Origin: Pyrocephalus nanus
Lineage: Eukaryota > Chordata > Aves > Passeriformes > Tyrannidae
Assembly (NCBI GenBank): GCA_038380795.1
Contig: CM076259.1
Location: 98,071,739-98,135,738, forward strand
DNA length: 64,000 nucleotides
Direction: 5' to 3'
Positions 49,996 through 62,181 of this stretch are shown piece by piece. The notes under the pieces were generated by a model. The model searched no databases, was not told the DNA's origin, and saw only the letters and a list, made by a program, of their open reading frames with translations. The stretch's first letter is position 1, and each line of letters opens with the position of its first letter. A program made the position numbers and the translations under genes.

Positions 49996-50406
49996 TTATA
50001 CCAGTCACTGACTTAAAAGTTTCACCAAAATGCTGCAGATATCCCAATTTTATGGAGATGGGGTGGCACTGCTCCTGCAGCTCTTTTGCTCTGAAATACT
50101 TTGGATATGTTTTTTTCCTTAAGTAAAGTATTCATTCTCTCTCCTTCAATCACTTTCTTCTTCTTACTCTTCAAAGTTTTAATCTGTCTGAACATGCAGA
50201 AGAGTAGGCAGTCCAGGAGCTGTGAGCAATAACCAGTCATCCTCAATAAGTTATTCCTGCTCAAGCATTAGCATATGTAACTAGACTTGGCATGCTCTCA
50301 ATGTCTCTATCCACTGGCTACAAAAAGCCAATACATGACTAGCTGAAACCAGATACTAAAGATGTACGTGTCCATAATTAAATAAAATTGATTGCACACA
50401 TACTGT

Positions 50407-50683
50407 CATAATGACAGAAAAGTTGAGGTTGAAAAGGACCTTTAAAGGCCATCTAGTCCAGTCCCCCTGCAATGAGCAGGGACATCTTCAGCTAAATCAG
50501 GTTGCTCAGAGGCCCATCCAGCCTGACCTTGAATATTTCCAGGAATAGGGTATCCACCACCCCTCTGGGAAACCTGTTCCAGAGTCTCACCATCCTAATT
50601 GTAAAAGTCTTCCTCCCTATATCTACTCTGAATCTACTCTCTTTTAGTTTAAATCCTTTACCCCTTGTCCTGTCAAATCTGAA
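50407..50683 (-). mobile_element. CR1 LINE 3' copy, different subfamily
   Basis: Reverse-complement tail region GGTTGAAAAGGACCTTTAAA, then CCATCTAGTCCAGTCCCCCT, CAATGAGCAGGGACATCTTC, AGGTTGCTCAGAGGCCCATC, TATCCACCACCCCTCTGGGA and ACCCCTTGTCCTGTC. The AATGAGCAGGGACATCTTCA motif marks a CR1 subfamily distinct from the 36.9 and 41.2 kb copies. 5'-truncated near 50683. The + strand frame at 50502-50693 is an antisense artefact. Confidence 0.93.
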
Positions 50684-53110
50684 TCTGGATTAGGTAACAC
50701 ATGGGGTTACCAAGATCCAGGGCACAGATGTGCACCCTGTTACTTACATTTACTCATTAAATTTATGCAACTTAACCTAGGTAGGTTGCTTACAGAAAAA
50801 AAACTAAACCAGGCTACTTACACCTTTTTCCCTTGCAACATCACACTGAAAAGGTAACTTTAAAGCTGTCTGGCACAATGCCTATGCAGAGAGTCTTTTT
50901 CCAGCACTGCTCTACCCTATGCCAATGTCTTTTTCCAGAATAGAGTGTCCAGAGAGTGAAGTTCTTATTCCTACATGTTAACTGATGTGAATACTGATGT
51001 TCCCATGAAGCTGTGAATCTGCTGCATGTTATTCATCCACAGAGCTACAATGAATACTTGCTTCTTAGCAAAATTATTGAACGAATAAAGTGTAATTGTT
51101 TCTTTGCAGCTATTGTGGTCAGTAACGTACCCAGCTATCATGAATGTGAACTCTATTCTCGTGCCAAAATTCTCAAAGAAATAAGACATTGTGATATTCT
51201 TCTCTTGATGTGTGTGTTTAATTACTGATAAAAAGAATGGGAGTTATAGATGTGAACTAGAGAAAAATTCTGCATATTCACCCAAAATTAGATGAGAGTA
51301 TTCCCCCCCATGCATTCCTGAAAACATTAATTTAATTGTAAAGTTTCCTTCTAATACTCAAAACCAAAGAAAGCAGAATTTTCAACCTGTTTAATTCTAG
51401 TATCTTTTTTTTCACTCCAAGTCTAACTAAATCTTCAGAAAACAAATAACTTTTGTTATAAAACGAATGGCTATAATTTGGATCAGTGTCCACAATCAAG
51501 ATAGAAAATAGGTGCAGAAAGGCAGAAACCTTCTGCATTCAAACACCAAACTCATAATGAAAAAAGCAATGAACCATGCATTTAATTCTCAAGAATATTC
51601 AATCAGAACATTAAAATGCATTATGGTTATAAGATGCTGCTAAAAATCCACATCTGCCTTATATCCATAAAGTCTTTAAGTGATTTAATAAGTCAATAGA
51701 ATTTCCACATTAAATGTACAAATACTTACATATAATCAACAAAATCAGCACACGGATGTGTATGCATGGGTTTGTGCATTTTAAACAGAACAGTTTTTGC
51801 CTATGAATAAATTAATTATGAATGATAGTCTTCCAAAAGCTATCTTTGTAAGAGCAATAATCATAGTTCTGACTCCACTGTAGTCATTCTGAAACACCCA
51901 TTTGCTTTTAAAATGCCCATCTCTCTTCAAAGGTACTGAATATAAATACATTTATAACTCTATGTATAAGTATATTCTTAGATAAATGTAAGTCCAGTGT
52001 AAGTCCAGGTACTGAATTAAGACCCTATGTCCTGAGCTTCCATTTCTGTCACCAATCGGTTACCACTTCTGAAAAGGGCAGATCATTGTATGCATCAAAT
52101 AAGCTCTATAAATGACACTGCACTATTGTGAGGAACCATCCCCAGGTTATCTGTCTTCTGGTAATGTTTTTCATAGTGCTAAAGAGATATGCTATAGAAA
52201 GCATCTGTTATTTTACATTTAAGTAATCCTTTAATTATGAAAAAACGACATGTTCGTTCCAACAGATGTAAATGCCTGACATAAGGCTTGGGGTTCATTT
52301 GGGGCTTCTGAATTAAGAGCAGCATAATTTTCTTAACCTTACTGTAGTCATTGAGAGTTTAAAGGAAAACAACTGCTTAAATAATGTAGACCGAGCAAAA
52401 CACACCTTTGAGAATTAAACATGCCGCACACAACCACATCACATACATAACATGCATTCCTTGTACTAAAGATATATATTTTGAAAAACCTTTCCTGAGT
52501 AGGTTGCAAGTCCCTGTAAATGTTGCACAAATTGAAGCCACTTCGACCTTCCTGTTATGGATTGCATGTGGAAGGTTTTCCAAGGAGGCTGAGGGCCAAC
52601 ACCTGTTCCAGTGAAAAAGTTGCTCCAGTTTCTGGCTCTGTAAACTCAGTTTCATAGAGGCTCTTTGATTTGTGGTCTTGAATTTTTCATTTTCCGCAAT
52701 TCGACTTTAAAGAATACTTCTAATACAATAATCTGAAAAAACTACTAGAATCTGCACAAGATGCTATTGAGCTACAGGCTTCCTACTAAAAGATTAGACT
52801 TGTATTCTCATACCATAGAATGAAAGCATTTTTCTGATTTTCTATTGATTTATATAATAGCTCTTCATAACAAATGAAAAAGATTTATTGACATTGTTTC
52901 ACTAATGGAACTTTATGTCCTGGAATTCTTACAAGTGCTAAACAGCTTGAAAACTGAAACAAATAAAATCTGTTTTCAATCTGTTGTCATTTACCCTGTC
53001 CTTTTGCCTAGGATATATAGTGCAGAACACTACGTATTGTTACCTCTGACCTCTGAAAGCCAGAGAGTTGTTTTCTACCAATATATCTGATCTCTGTAAC
53101 TAGTCTAAAC
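50684..53110. other. Unique gene-free sequence
   Basis: No family recognised. Overlapping frames on both strands at 50971-51228 (72 and 71 codons) have no domain. A CTTTGCAG acceptor-like site at 51102-51109 is unpaired. Confidence 0.5.
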
Positions 53111-53211
53111 TAAAAATAAACCAAACAAACAAAAGAAAACAAAACCAAAAAAAACAACCAACCAAACAAAAAAACCAAAAAAAGCCAACAAAAAAAACAC
53201 CTAACAAAACC
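53111..53211. repeat. Long A/C-rich tract
   Basis: About 100 bases of CAAA, CCAA and A-run units with almost no T or G. Confidence 0.88.
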
Positions 53212-53666
53212 TCTCACTTCAGTACCATGTAATTTTTGAAAGACTAATTATAGAAATAGGCAATTAAAGAACTTTATTCACACTTTAGAAAGTGTTTAAT
53301 AAGTATTTTCTGTTTCTTTTCAAAAAAATGTTGCTTTCTGAAGAAGTGTTCATAGGTGTATACATTTGGTAGGGGTTCATACTTCAGAAAAATGTTAAGA
53401 ATATACAAATATGTTTTAGTCATCCTGTTTGAGTTAATAGTAGCAACTACCTCATTTGAAGCACAAGCAGACCCATAGTTATAGCATTCTCCTTGATCCC
53501 AAGGGGAGAGGATACAAAAGCCCAGTAAATCACACCAAAAAAAAAGAAAAGCCCTGGGAGGCCCTAAAGCATTGCTCAGCCTCACCTACAAAAGCCTCCC
53601 CATGGAGTTCACCGTATTTCCTCCACAGCTCTTGGGGTGCTTCCCAGAGCATTCCCATCAGCCCTC
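53212..53666. other. Unique gene-free sequence
   Basis: A 103-codon minus frame (53274-53585) covers most of it but shows no recognisable domain. Confidence 0.5.
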
Positions 53667-53722
53667 TTAGTTTACAAGTGTGAAAACAGAGACACAAAAA
53701 GGAGACCCCTCTTGGCCCAGAC
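53667..53722 (-). repeat. Possible MIR-like SINE relic
   Basis: AGTTTACAAGTGTGAAAACA and GAGACACAAAAAGG, then CTTGGCCCAGA, echo the reverse-complement MIR order (TTTTACAGATGAGGAAAC / GAGGCACAGAGAGG / CTTGCCCAAGG). Confidence 0.4.
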
Positions 53723-56700
53723 ACCTTAGAGCCTCAGAAAGGCATATTCTGCAAAGAGCACAAGTGGTACAAAACATTTCCAGTGGCAGATGATCCTCAC
53801 ATGTGCAGGACTGATGAGCAGCACATGTGCAGCAGCTCAAACCACAGTGCAGAGGAGGCACAGGCCACTCATTTTACATGTGACTCATCATTCAAGTAAA
53901 ACAAAGTTAAGAAATATGACCAGTACTGAAAAACTAGCAAGAAAATCTTAATGCTTTGAACCCTATGTTCTCACAGGGATCTAAAAGCTACAACATCTGA
54001 GAGTAAGTATCAGACAGGACAGAGAACTGAGAAATTATTTCCAGCTCTTGCTGATGCCCATTTCTTTAAGAGTCCAGAGCAAACTCAGATGTTGCTTACT
54101 CTTAAATTTTGGTTTCCTAATCTTGAATTTCAATATTATAACTGAAAGTAATAGGAATTCCTTCCTGAATTAGAAGAATTACCTGAGAATACACTCTAAG
54201 CAAAGCTAATAATGGGAACAGAGCGTGAAAGTTTTAAGCACTAACATTAGAAAGACAAACAGTAAGATACAGAAAATAGCAGCATTTAACCAGTCTCGGT
54301 GAAAGAAAGTACTAATCTGTAATGAAAAAGTATCAGGGAGAAAAGGCAGGGGCATGCAGTAGTCATAACAATTACATTTAGAGTCTCTCTGCCACAAGCT
54401 GTCACAAAGACCAAAGAGGAACAGAGCAGATTTATTGCTAGGCTCTTGTGTAGGCTAATCACTAATTCTAGCTGATAGTTTGAAATGTTTTGGATGGTTG
54501 ATTTTGTCCTTTAACCAGACACAAAGTCATCAGGAGCTACAGAGAATACAAGCACTTCATGGAAGATACAATATTCCCGATCAATTACCAGGCAGTGAGA
54601 GGACCTGGCTCAGCTGCTCATCATTTCAGTTATTCACCAGCAGATGGGACTTAGAGCATATTAAGATTTCAGCTAGTCATCATCCTTATGTATGATGCAT
54701 TGAAAACTTCATTAGAAAAACCCAACAAAATAACTAAAAACATTCAAGAAAGCTCACAATAAAAAATTTTGACAAATGCCTTCCAATTCTGAGTGTCAGG
54801 CATAATCTGATTTCATACAGAGCAAAAACTAATGGAGAGACCAACAGGGGCCTAATCAAAAGCTCAAATTCATGCAGTGAAGAGCTATTGAATCAGTTTG
54901 TCATTCCCTTAGACACCTATGAAATTTACTGATATTCAAAACTTAAAATTAAAAACCATCCTAGTCTGACAAGCAGCAGCACGGGCCCCCTAACCCTTGC
55001 AGCCTCCATGCTCAAGACCCAGCTAAGGATGAGCAAGCACCTCGGCTCATTGCCTTTTCCTTTCTCCAACACCCTTAGCCTTCTTGAGAGCCTGCCAAAG
55101 GCAACAACAATGGTGCAAAATGTTCATAACTACATATTGCATGAGACACCAAGTAGGAATAAGTTTATTAGTGTTGTCAATCTACTTGGATAGGAACTGG
55201 GAAGTTTACAATGAAAGGCTTTGTTTCTTGACATGCTATGTGGCACCTAATTGTCAGGGTTATTTTTGCTCTTGGTATCTTACAGTTTGATGTTGAATAC
55301 AATCAAGTTCACAGAATCCATGTAAGCCCATGTGCACACAATCCCATACTCCCACTATGCCTAAGTGATGGTTTAGTCTCATATTACTGCCAATTAAAAC
55401 ACAAATATAAGAAGAGGTCCAGCAAGGAGAGCAGATTGCACCAAGGTAGGATACATATTATTCTATTTTAAATGCCTGTAGATGTACTAGTGACAAGTGT
55501 GAGGTTTGTATTTTAGGAGAAGCAATCAATCACCTTGCTGCTCAAGGAAAAGAAGGATTTAAGAGAACTCAAGTGGCACAACTGAGGACATCATCTTTCA
55601 CTGCAGCCAGCACTGGATTACAGGCAGAGCAAAAAAGAAAACCAGCATGGAATAAGAAAGTATTTTAACTCCTGGAAAACAAAACAAAACAAAAGATAAC
55701 TATTACTAATGAACATAAATGAACAGAAAGGATAAAAATAATACTAACTAAAAAAAGTATTTGCTTGTCTACACAGATACTGTTCTTACTTACCAAAATC
55801 TGTATTTTTGATGCAAATTATTTGCAAAATAATTCCAGTTTAAGCATGGAAAACACCTTTTGTAAACACTCTGGATTTAGCAACAAGGTTTTTATTTTGC
55901 TTAATTTGACCTTGAGCTTGAGGTTTATATTTTATAGCAAGAATAGATGCTCTACTTCTCAGACTGGACTACATACTTCTATGCACAGTTTCGTTTCCCA
56001 TGCAGGAAAACGAAGGATGCTTTTCCACCAATTTTCTTCTGCATTATTATAACATTATCTAAGAGTCATACAGTTAGGTGTTAACCCATATTGATATCTT
56101 TTTTTTCTCGTTTCACCAGAGGCATAGTTAAAAATAATAGAAAGCGGGCAGATAATAGCTAAGTTATTGAATTTTGAATATAATGTAGTTGGAGTTCAGT
56201 TTTAGTTTCTAGAAACTTTAGGAAAACTAAATGTTTCAAGAATGCAAAGCATACAGTGTTAGAACATAACAGAAGAGGAGTGAACTGCTTAAAATCCATA
56301 CACAGCCAATTAACTTATATGGCACACAAATGATTACAGATGTTTCAAAAATGTAACCTTTTTCTCAGTTCATGTTTAGAATTCACACTGACAAAGTTCC
56401 CACTTCAAGTGCCAGCTGCTTTGAAAAAGCCTCCCCAAATGGTGTGCATAGATAAAGCATGTGTATTTATACTATTTAATTAAGCAATGTTGTGTGGCTG
56501 AAGTTGTGAGAATAACTAAATCATCCATGTCTCAGGAGTATTGTGTGACATGTTGAAAATTGTTCTCAGTGCAGGCTTCACCCAGGAGTGCTGTGTTTTC
56601 ATTCACCAGAAAAGTATAGCAACAGTAATCCTGCCTCATCATACTAATATTAAACAGCTGCAAATTATAAGTCCTTGTCTTTCATGTATCTTTGTCTTGT

Positions 56701-56749
56701 TGTTTTGTGGGTTTGGTGGGTTCTCCGCCCACCACCCCTCCTCCCAGTA
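53723..56749. other. Unique gene-free sequence
   Basis: An acceptor-donor pair only 26 bases apart (53977-54002, donor GTAAGTAT) was seen but not called. AAAACAAAAC-type sequence lies at 55678-55695. No gene. Confidence 0.5.
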
Positions 56750-56935
56750 GCCACTATGGAATTGCATAGCATAGACGCATTTAGGCAAAAAGGTCATCTG
56801 GACCAACCTCTTGCTTAAAACAGAAACAATCAAACTTTCTAGGACTGTCATGTCAGAGGGCATATCTTCTAGAGAGTGGTTGTGTCGCTGGAGGACACAG
56901 AAGGCTCCCCACTTCTCTGCAAACAGTATCTCAGT
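56750..56935 (-). mobile_element. Diverged CR1 3' remnant
   Basis: GGAATTGCATAGCATAGACG degenerates the tail. AGGTCATCTGGACCAACCTC then TTGCTTAAAACAGAAACAA match the CR1 'GGTCATCTGGTCCAACCTCC TGCTCAAAGCAGG' region, and CCACTTCTCTGCAAACAGTA matches 'CCACTTCTCTGGGCAACCTG'. Much older than the neighbouring copy at 57327. Confidence 0.6.
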
Positions 56936-57326
56936 GATGGACACATTTTCTCCATGCCTTGAAAACTTTAGGGTGGGATTAAATCATGCTAATGGGAAGT
57001 CCCACATCTAACGTGGGGGTGTGGCAGGGTGGAAGGAGAAGAAATAAAACAGAATCCCAGTCTGTTTAATCCTGATCCAGTGAGAATAGAAGAGGAAGAC
57101 AGCAGCCACATGAAGGAGCAAGAGGGAACACAGAAACCAAAGGCCTGTGTGAGGAAACCAATTCCAGCTCTCCAAACCTGATGTCATCCAAAGTGCAAAT
57201 ATCCTTCCACATAGCACTGCTTGCCCTTCCCTCTTACCTACCACATCTCAGAGATGCTTTACATATGATGCTGGTGGATGTACAGTATATATGCCCACTT
57301 ATGTGTCAAAAGGGTAGAGGACCTTC
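56936..57326. other. Unique gene-free spacer between two CR1 copies
   Basis: A 78-codon minus frame (57008-57244) is rich in hydrophobic residues but has no recognisable family. Nothing else seen. Confidence 0.5.
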
Positions 57327-57748
57327 AGGAGCATAACACAAGCCCTATGAGAAAAGGCTGAGGGAGCTGTTTAGCCTGGAGAAGAGAAGGCTCAGGGGAG
57401 ACCTCATCACTCTCTACAACTGCCTGAGAGGAAGTTGTAGCCAGATGGGGGTTGGTCTCTTTTCCCAGGCAGCTATCAGTAAGACAAGAAGGCATGGTCT
57501 CAAGCTCTGCCAGAAGAGGTTTAGGTTGGATATTAGGAAGAAATTCTTTACAGAGAGGGTAATCAGGCATTGGAATGGGCTGCCCAGGGAGGCAGTGGAT
57601 TCTCCGTCCCTGGAGGTATTTAAGAAGAGACTGGATGTGGCACTTAGTGCCATAGTCTAGTAACTGTGGTGGTAGTGGATCAAGGGTTGGACTTGATACT
57701 CTCAGAGGTCCTTTCCAACCCATCTGATTCTATGATTCTATGATTCCA
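57327..57748 (+). mobile_element. CR1 LINE 3' copy
   Basis: Begins within the GGAGCATAACACAAGCCCTA (SYEERL) block and ends with three TTCTATGA/ATTCTATGA-type repeats at 57725-57748. An open frame at 57445-57660 encodes [20 protein letters not shown] and then [20 protein letters not shown]. It shares long identical words with the 41.2 kb copy, but six bases (two codons, in the ELGLFSLEK region) are absent here. 5'-truncated and dead. Confidence 0.96.
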
Positions 57749-58893
57749 TACAGTCAAGACAGAGCGTATTTCCACTGAAACACAACCTGTTGAAGGTAGG
57801 GTGAGTGTTGGGTAACACCAGCACGGAGACACAGTGACCATATGGGCATCTCCTCCCACCTGCTGTTTTCTCCTCCTGAGTGGTTTTTCTCTCTTTTGTA
57901 CTGCACGAAGAATGGCAATATTTGGCCTAATAACCCATAACTGTTAATCACAGCCCTTACAAGTGCAAAAAATAGTTTTTCCCCATTTAGCATGCTGGTC
58001 TTGATGTTGGTTCATTTTTATTTTTATTTACAAAACTAGCCATTGTCTAGTGTATTAGAAATTACACTCATAATACTACTTGTAATGAACAGTTTGAGCT
58101 GGAAAAAACCTCCCACTTCAGCAATAAATTATCTCCGAGAGTAATTTTCTCCCCTTACAGCACAACACTGCCATTTAAGAAAATTGAAAAAGAATATTTC
58201 TGTAAGATCAGTTCCTTCTGCTTTGAAAAAAAGAAGTCTCAGCTTCCCAGTGACATTTAACTTTTTATAAATGTTTCAGTACTTTTACTGATCACAAGAG
58301 TCGCGATTCATTGTTTTATACAAAAGCTGTACTGAACTGGCACCACCTTTTGCACATCAGACATAACCATCAACAAAAGGTCCTTAAAAGTTTCCCACTT
58401 CTTTCTTCTAAAAACCATCCTTTTGTACAGTGTGCATTTGATACAAGTATTTGATCATGATAGTCTCCCAAATACTGAATTCCTAAAATGCAGTCAGCTT
58501 TGTCTCCCGCTCATTCTCCAGGCAATCTGAACTATAAATGATTTTCATTCTCAGTTTTCAAGTCTTTATACAGAAGAAAAGTCATTTAAAAAAACCCTAA
58601 GAGAAAACATTGGAAAGAAACCCTGTGAATGAGAAAGATTATGATTTATTTTTGATAATAGAATGATTTTGACTCTAATATGCGGTTGCTATCAGCCCCT
58701 ATGGTTGTCTCAAGGGTGCTGTTTGGATTCTCAATTAAGCTAGTTTAATAAAGGCAGAAAAATACCCTTGGAGTAATAAAAAGGAAATGACAGCCCGAGC
58801 CAACAGTAAGTCTAGTCAGCCTTTTAAAATAATATTTTCAGATCTACCAAAGTAACTATTTTATGATAAATAGATCTTATATTGAAATTATCT
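57749..58893. other. Unique gene-free sequence
   Basis: No features recognised. Confidence 0.55.
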
Positions 58894-58985
58894 AAAAAAA
58901 AAAAACAAAAAAAACCAACAACTAAACAAACGAACAAAAAAAACCCCACCACAAAACAAAAAAAAAAAAAAAAAAAACCAACACA
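58894..58985. repeat. Long A/C-rich tract
   Basis: A11-C-A8 start, CAAA and CCCC blocks in the middle, then 21 A near the end. Antisense, it produces a phenylalanine- and valine-rich frame that is not a gene. Confidence 0.88.
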
Positions 58986-59781
58986 GAGCACTCTTAGATA
59001 TCCTTTCATTGTTTCCTTCAGATCATTCTGGTTGCATTTACCTGACTGTAATTAGTAACGTACTGTCTCTGATGTACTTAAGCTGACAATAGCCTGTACA
59101 AATCCTGGGGCAGTGTCACTGAAGGAAACATGCAGACCCAGTTTATTGTCCCTTTCCTGGGCAGTAAGTTACTTCCAGTTAAGCTTATATGGCACTCCAG
59201 TAAGGGACCCCAAAACAGCAGTCATACCAGTGTGAAGGAAAACAAGGATTTTAGAGTTTCACAGATTGCCTGTCTGTTATGTCCTTTTTTGACCCACAGT
59301 GTTAGAGAAAAAGTCCTCTCCTGCTAGCAGAGAAGAGGGTGACATTTGCCCTTTTTTAAAAACTTGTGTTGGTCTTATTTGTGTTTGCAGAAAATATCAG
59401 ATATAGGCATGGGACTTGCCTATGGAAATCTACCAGTAAAACAGCTTCTCCAGACACACATTGATCAAAGGCATAAATTCAGTGTGTGCCCTGCATTCTT
59501 GGGTAATAACAATGTCATGACATTTTACTTTCTAAAAAAGAAATATCTCTCTTCCCTAAGTGACTAAACCATAAACAGCATATTTTAAATTATTTCAGGA
59601 AGAACTTTCAGTATTTTCTGTTTATATGCCATAAGATTGCAAAATCTAGCCCACGCTTCTTTTTACCTGTAGAAGTGTATAGTAGTGTCACTCCTAATTT
59701 CAGTTAACATTGTCAATGTTACACATGTATCCATTCAAATTAAATTATTTTCTGTAAACAATATGTCTTGTCTTTTTTACT
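58986..59781. other. Unique gene-free sequence
   Basis: A donor-like GGCAGTAAGTTAC at 59161-59173 has no clear partner. No repeat family was recognised. Confidence 0.5.
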
Positions 59782-59908
59782 TACAATGTTTCTCTGAAAT
59801 CTGAGAGATTCTGATGTTAGACTTCATCTATAAAGTAGTACTTCCAGGCTTAATGACATTTACCTGGAAAACGTAGTCTCTGTAGAACAATATCACAGTT
59901 TTCTCAAG
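59782..59908 (+). repeat. Left arm of the long inverted repeat
   Basis: Starts TACAATGTTTCTCTGAAATC and runs to ATCACAGTTTTCTCAAG. Complementary to 60745-60864. Confidence 0.93.
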
Positions 59909-60744
59909 CTCAGCTTCTCACAGCTATTGCCTGCTAGAGCCTCCTCATCCCGTTTTTTTCTCTTGTTCTGGACCTCTGTTGACTGTCCTCCTATTTCTAA
60001 ATAGTTCTCTAAGGACCTACTGTGGATGACCTTGCAAAACCTTCTCCCTTCCTATCCTTCTTGTAGGTCTGCCCTGGACATTTCTGTGCCTGTCATTCCT
60101 TTTCACCACTGTTATCCCCTAGCATGTTCTTCACTTGATTTCTGCAGTTTAAATCAGACTCCACTCTCCTATCAAATCAAGGACAAAACCAGATTCCTTC
60201 TGAACTCATGAGTAATCTTAGAGGACTCCAGACATGAAGGTTTGGTTTCAGGACTTATCTTTCATTCATGTTTTTCCTTTAATCTTTCTTCCTTATGAAA
60301 ATGTGTAAATTTTTCTTTGCTTCTGTGATTCATTTCTCCATTTCTTTAAATCAAATAATGTTTCCATAGTACTGTTTTCTACAGATTTTAACAGTCACTA
60401 GCATCCACCTATATGTTTGAACTGTATAGAGCATTTCAGGCTAAGTTTGGATGAGACAAGTTGTAGAAAGTAAAGTGTGTAGGGAAGACTTATATATGTT
60501 TTATACTGTGCTGAGCTTCTTCCCTATCACAGATCAAGGAAAGGAAGGCAAATCCAGACAAAAGCTGACCAGGGTACTTCTTAGTCTCTGTCTTACATTG
60601 TATGGACATAACCTCCATTTCTTTCACTGCTTTGTTGTATTTCCTAATTTTGTTTTCTGCTGTGAACAGGAGTTCCTATTCCACATGGGGGTTTAAGAAG
60701 GACATTTAGTGTGATAATGAGACCAGCAAATTTATGTTAAATTC

Positions 60745-60864
60745 ACTTGAGAAAACTGTGATGTTGTCCTACAGAGACTGTGTTGTCCAATTAAATGTGA
60801 TTATGCATTACCTTAAAGATGAAGTCTAACATCAGAATCTCTCAGATTTCAGAGAAATATTGTA
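60745..60864 (-). repeat. Right arm of the long inverted repeat
   Basis: Starts ACTTGAGAAAACTGTGATG and ends GATTTCAGAGAAATATTGTA. Complementary to 59782-59908. Confidence 0.93.
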
Positions 60865-60880
60865 TGTAATGTAATGTAAT
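60865..60880. repeat. (TGTAA)3 short tandem repeat
   Basis: Three TGTAA units directly outside the right inverted-repeat arm. Confidence 0.8.
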
Positions 60881-60886
60881 TGTATG

Positions 60887-60959
60887 GTTGGGGTTTTTTT
60901 GTGGGTTTTTTGTGGGGTTTTGTTTGTTTGTTTGTTTTGTTTGTTGGTTTGGTTTTTTT
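60887..60959. repeat. T/G-rich tract
   Basis: GTTT, TGGGG and TTTTTTT units, almost free of A and C. It is the complement type of the A/C-rich tract at 58894-58985. Confidence 0.88.
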
Positions 60960-62181
60960 GCTATTAGGGAGGCACTGCAGCACTGCTCTCAAAAGGTTCT
61001 GTTTTCTATTGTCTCTGTACTTTGATTTTTCAATGAATTTAATTTAAGACAAAATAGATAAGAAATGTCAGATCAGGCTCCAAACATGGAAGTGTGAAAA
61101 ACTATATTTGCAAAGATCATTATAATTAGCCCAACTGTCATTGCATCCAGATCCCTTGTAGGGAATAAAATTTTATCACCAAGAGCTCCAGAAGACTAGA
61201 CCGTTCTCTGACTGACCCACCTTTCCACCTAAGCAAACCAGTGGAACAAGTCATTATGATTTCAAATACCTGTAAGGATAATAAGCATGCCAATAAGGTA
61301 AAAAAAAAATAGACAAGTTGATTTGAGGCTTCACTTACACAAGCTTTTAATGCTGCACATAACCAGCATTTCCAAGCTACTGAGGAGCTTACTTATCCAC
61401 CTCTCACATTATTGGTACCATGCAGGGTTCCCACAAATACATAGCATCTGATAATCACTACAAGTAGCAAAAGTGCACAGCTACTATCTAATTTTAGTCA
61501 AAATTCTAGAAAAATCCCTTTTACTAATGGAAAAATCCAATAAAAATTGTCATCCTTAAGCTGTCTAAAGGTTATTGCAATCATTGGTTTATAGAGGATT
61601 TTACTGGCTAAAAGTTTCTTATTTCAAGTAGATTTACAAAATTCAAATTATACCTACATATAACTTACTTGCTAAATTATAGCTCAAGTTATTTAATAAG
61701 ATCTTGAAAAAAAATGCGTGTAATGGAAACATAAGTTGAGCCTTAACTCAAGTTTTGGAAATTCAGTTGAAATTAAATAGTATGTAGTCTGTATTTTAAT
61801 AGGGTTTTTTACTTTCACCCTATAATCTACCACACCTGCTGGAATTCCTTTCTAATCCTGTACAAAAGCTGAGCTGTTAACATTTTATTGTTGTGCAAAG
61901 TGTATTATTAAAATATACATTTGTGTTTTTTCTTCACCTATGAAGTCTGTTTCACGGATTTCAACTTTGTTATCTGTGTGTTGATTTATATACATAGGTT
62001 ATAAAAATATATTATATAGCTATTATAAAAACTTGAATACTATTTAAGGATCAGAAGTATACTCTGTTGCATAAAATGTGGGATTGGGAAGTGACGTTCT
62101 ACACAGATTAAGAAGCAGTTCTGGTTACGAAAAAAAATTACAGTATATTAGAACAGGAGAAAAAGGACGGGGAAAGTGCCT
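60960..62181. other. Unique gene-free sequence
   Basis: AT-rich. No features recognised. Confidence 0.55.

Larger units (their letters stand above)
47645..50406. other. Unique gene-free sequence with low-complexity runs
   Basis: Contains A runs at 48499-48514 and 49981-49995 and an A/C-rich tract at 48944-49003. No gene or interspersed repeat was recognised otherwise. Confidence 0.55.
59782..60864. mobile_element. Candidate TIR-bearing element, family not recognised
   Basis: The left arm (59782-59908) and right arm (60745-60864) are reverse complements over about 120 bases. The outer 47 bases differ at one position only; the inner part has scattered changes and an insertion/deletion of about 6 bases. 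Both arms end in TACAAT (one base change follows), so the outermost bases are TA on each side. That fits a Tc1/mariner TA target site, but TA is self-complementary and therefore not proof. About 836 bases lie between the arms without a transposase-like frame; the two + strand frames there (60026-60211, 60451-60696) match nothing I know. It could be a non-autonomous DNA transposon or a local inverted duplication. Confidence 0.6.

Noticed and set aside
50971..51228. Overlapping 71-72-codon frames on both strands, checked for transposase or retroviral similarity
   Set aside because: No motif of any transposase, integrase or Gag could be recognised.
53977..54002. Possible 26-base micro-exon between CACAG and GTAAGTAT
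   Set aside because: Splice-like words this close together are expected by chance in 64 kb, and there is no neighbouring exon or frame to support it.
57325..57723. 132-codon minus-strand open frame
   Set aside because: Antisense of the + strand CR1 copy at 57327-57748.
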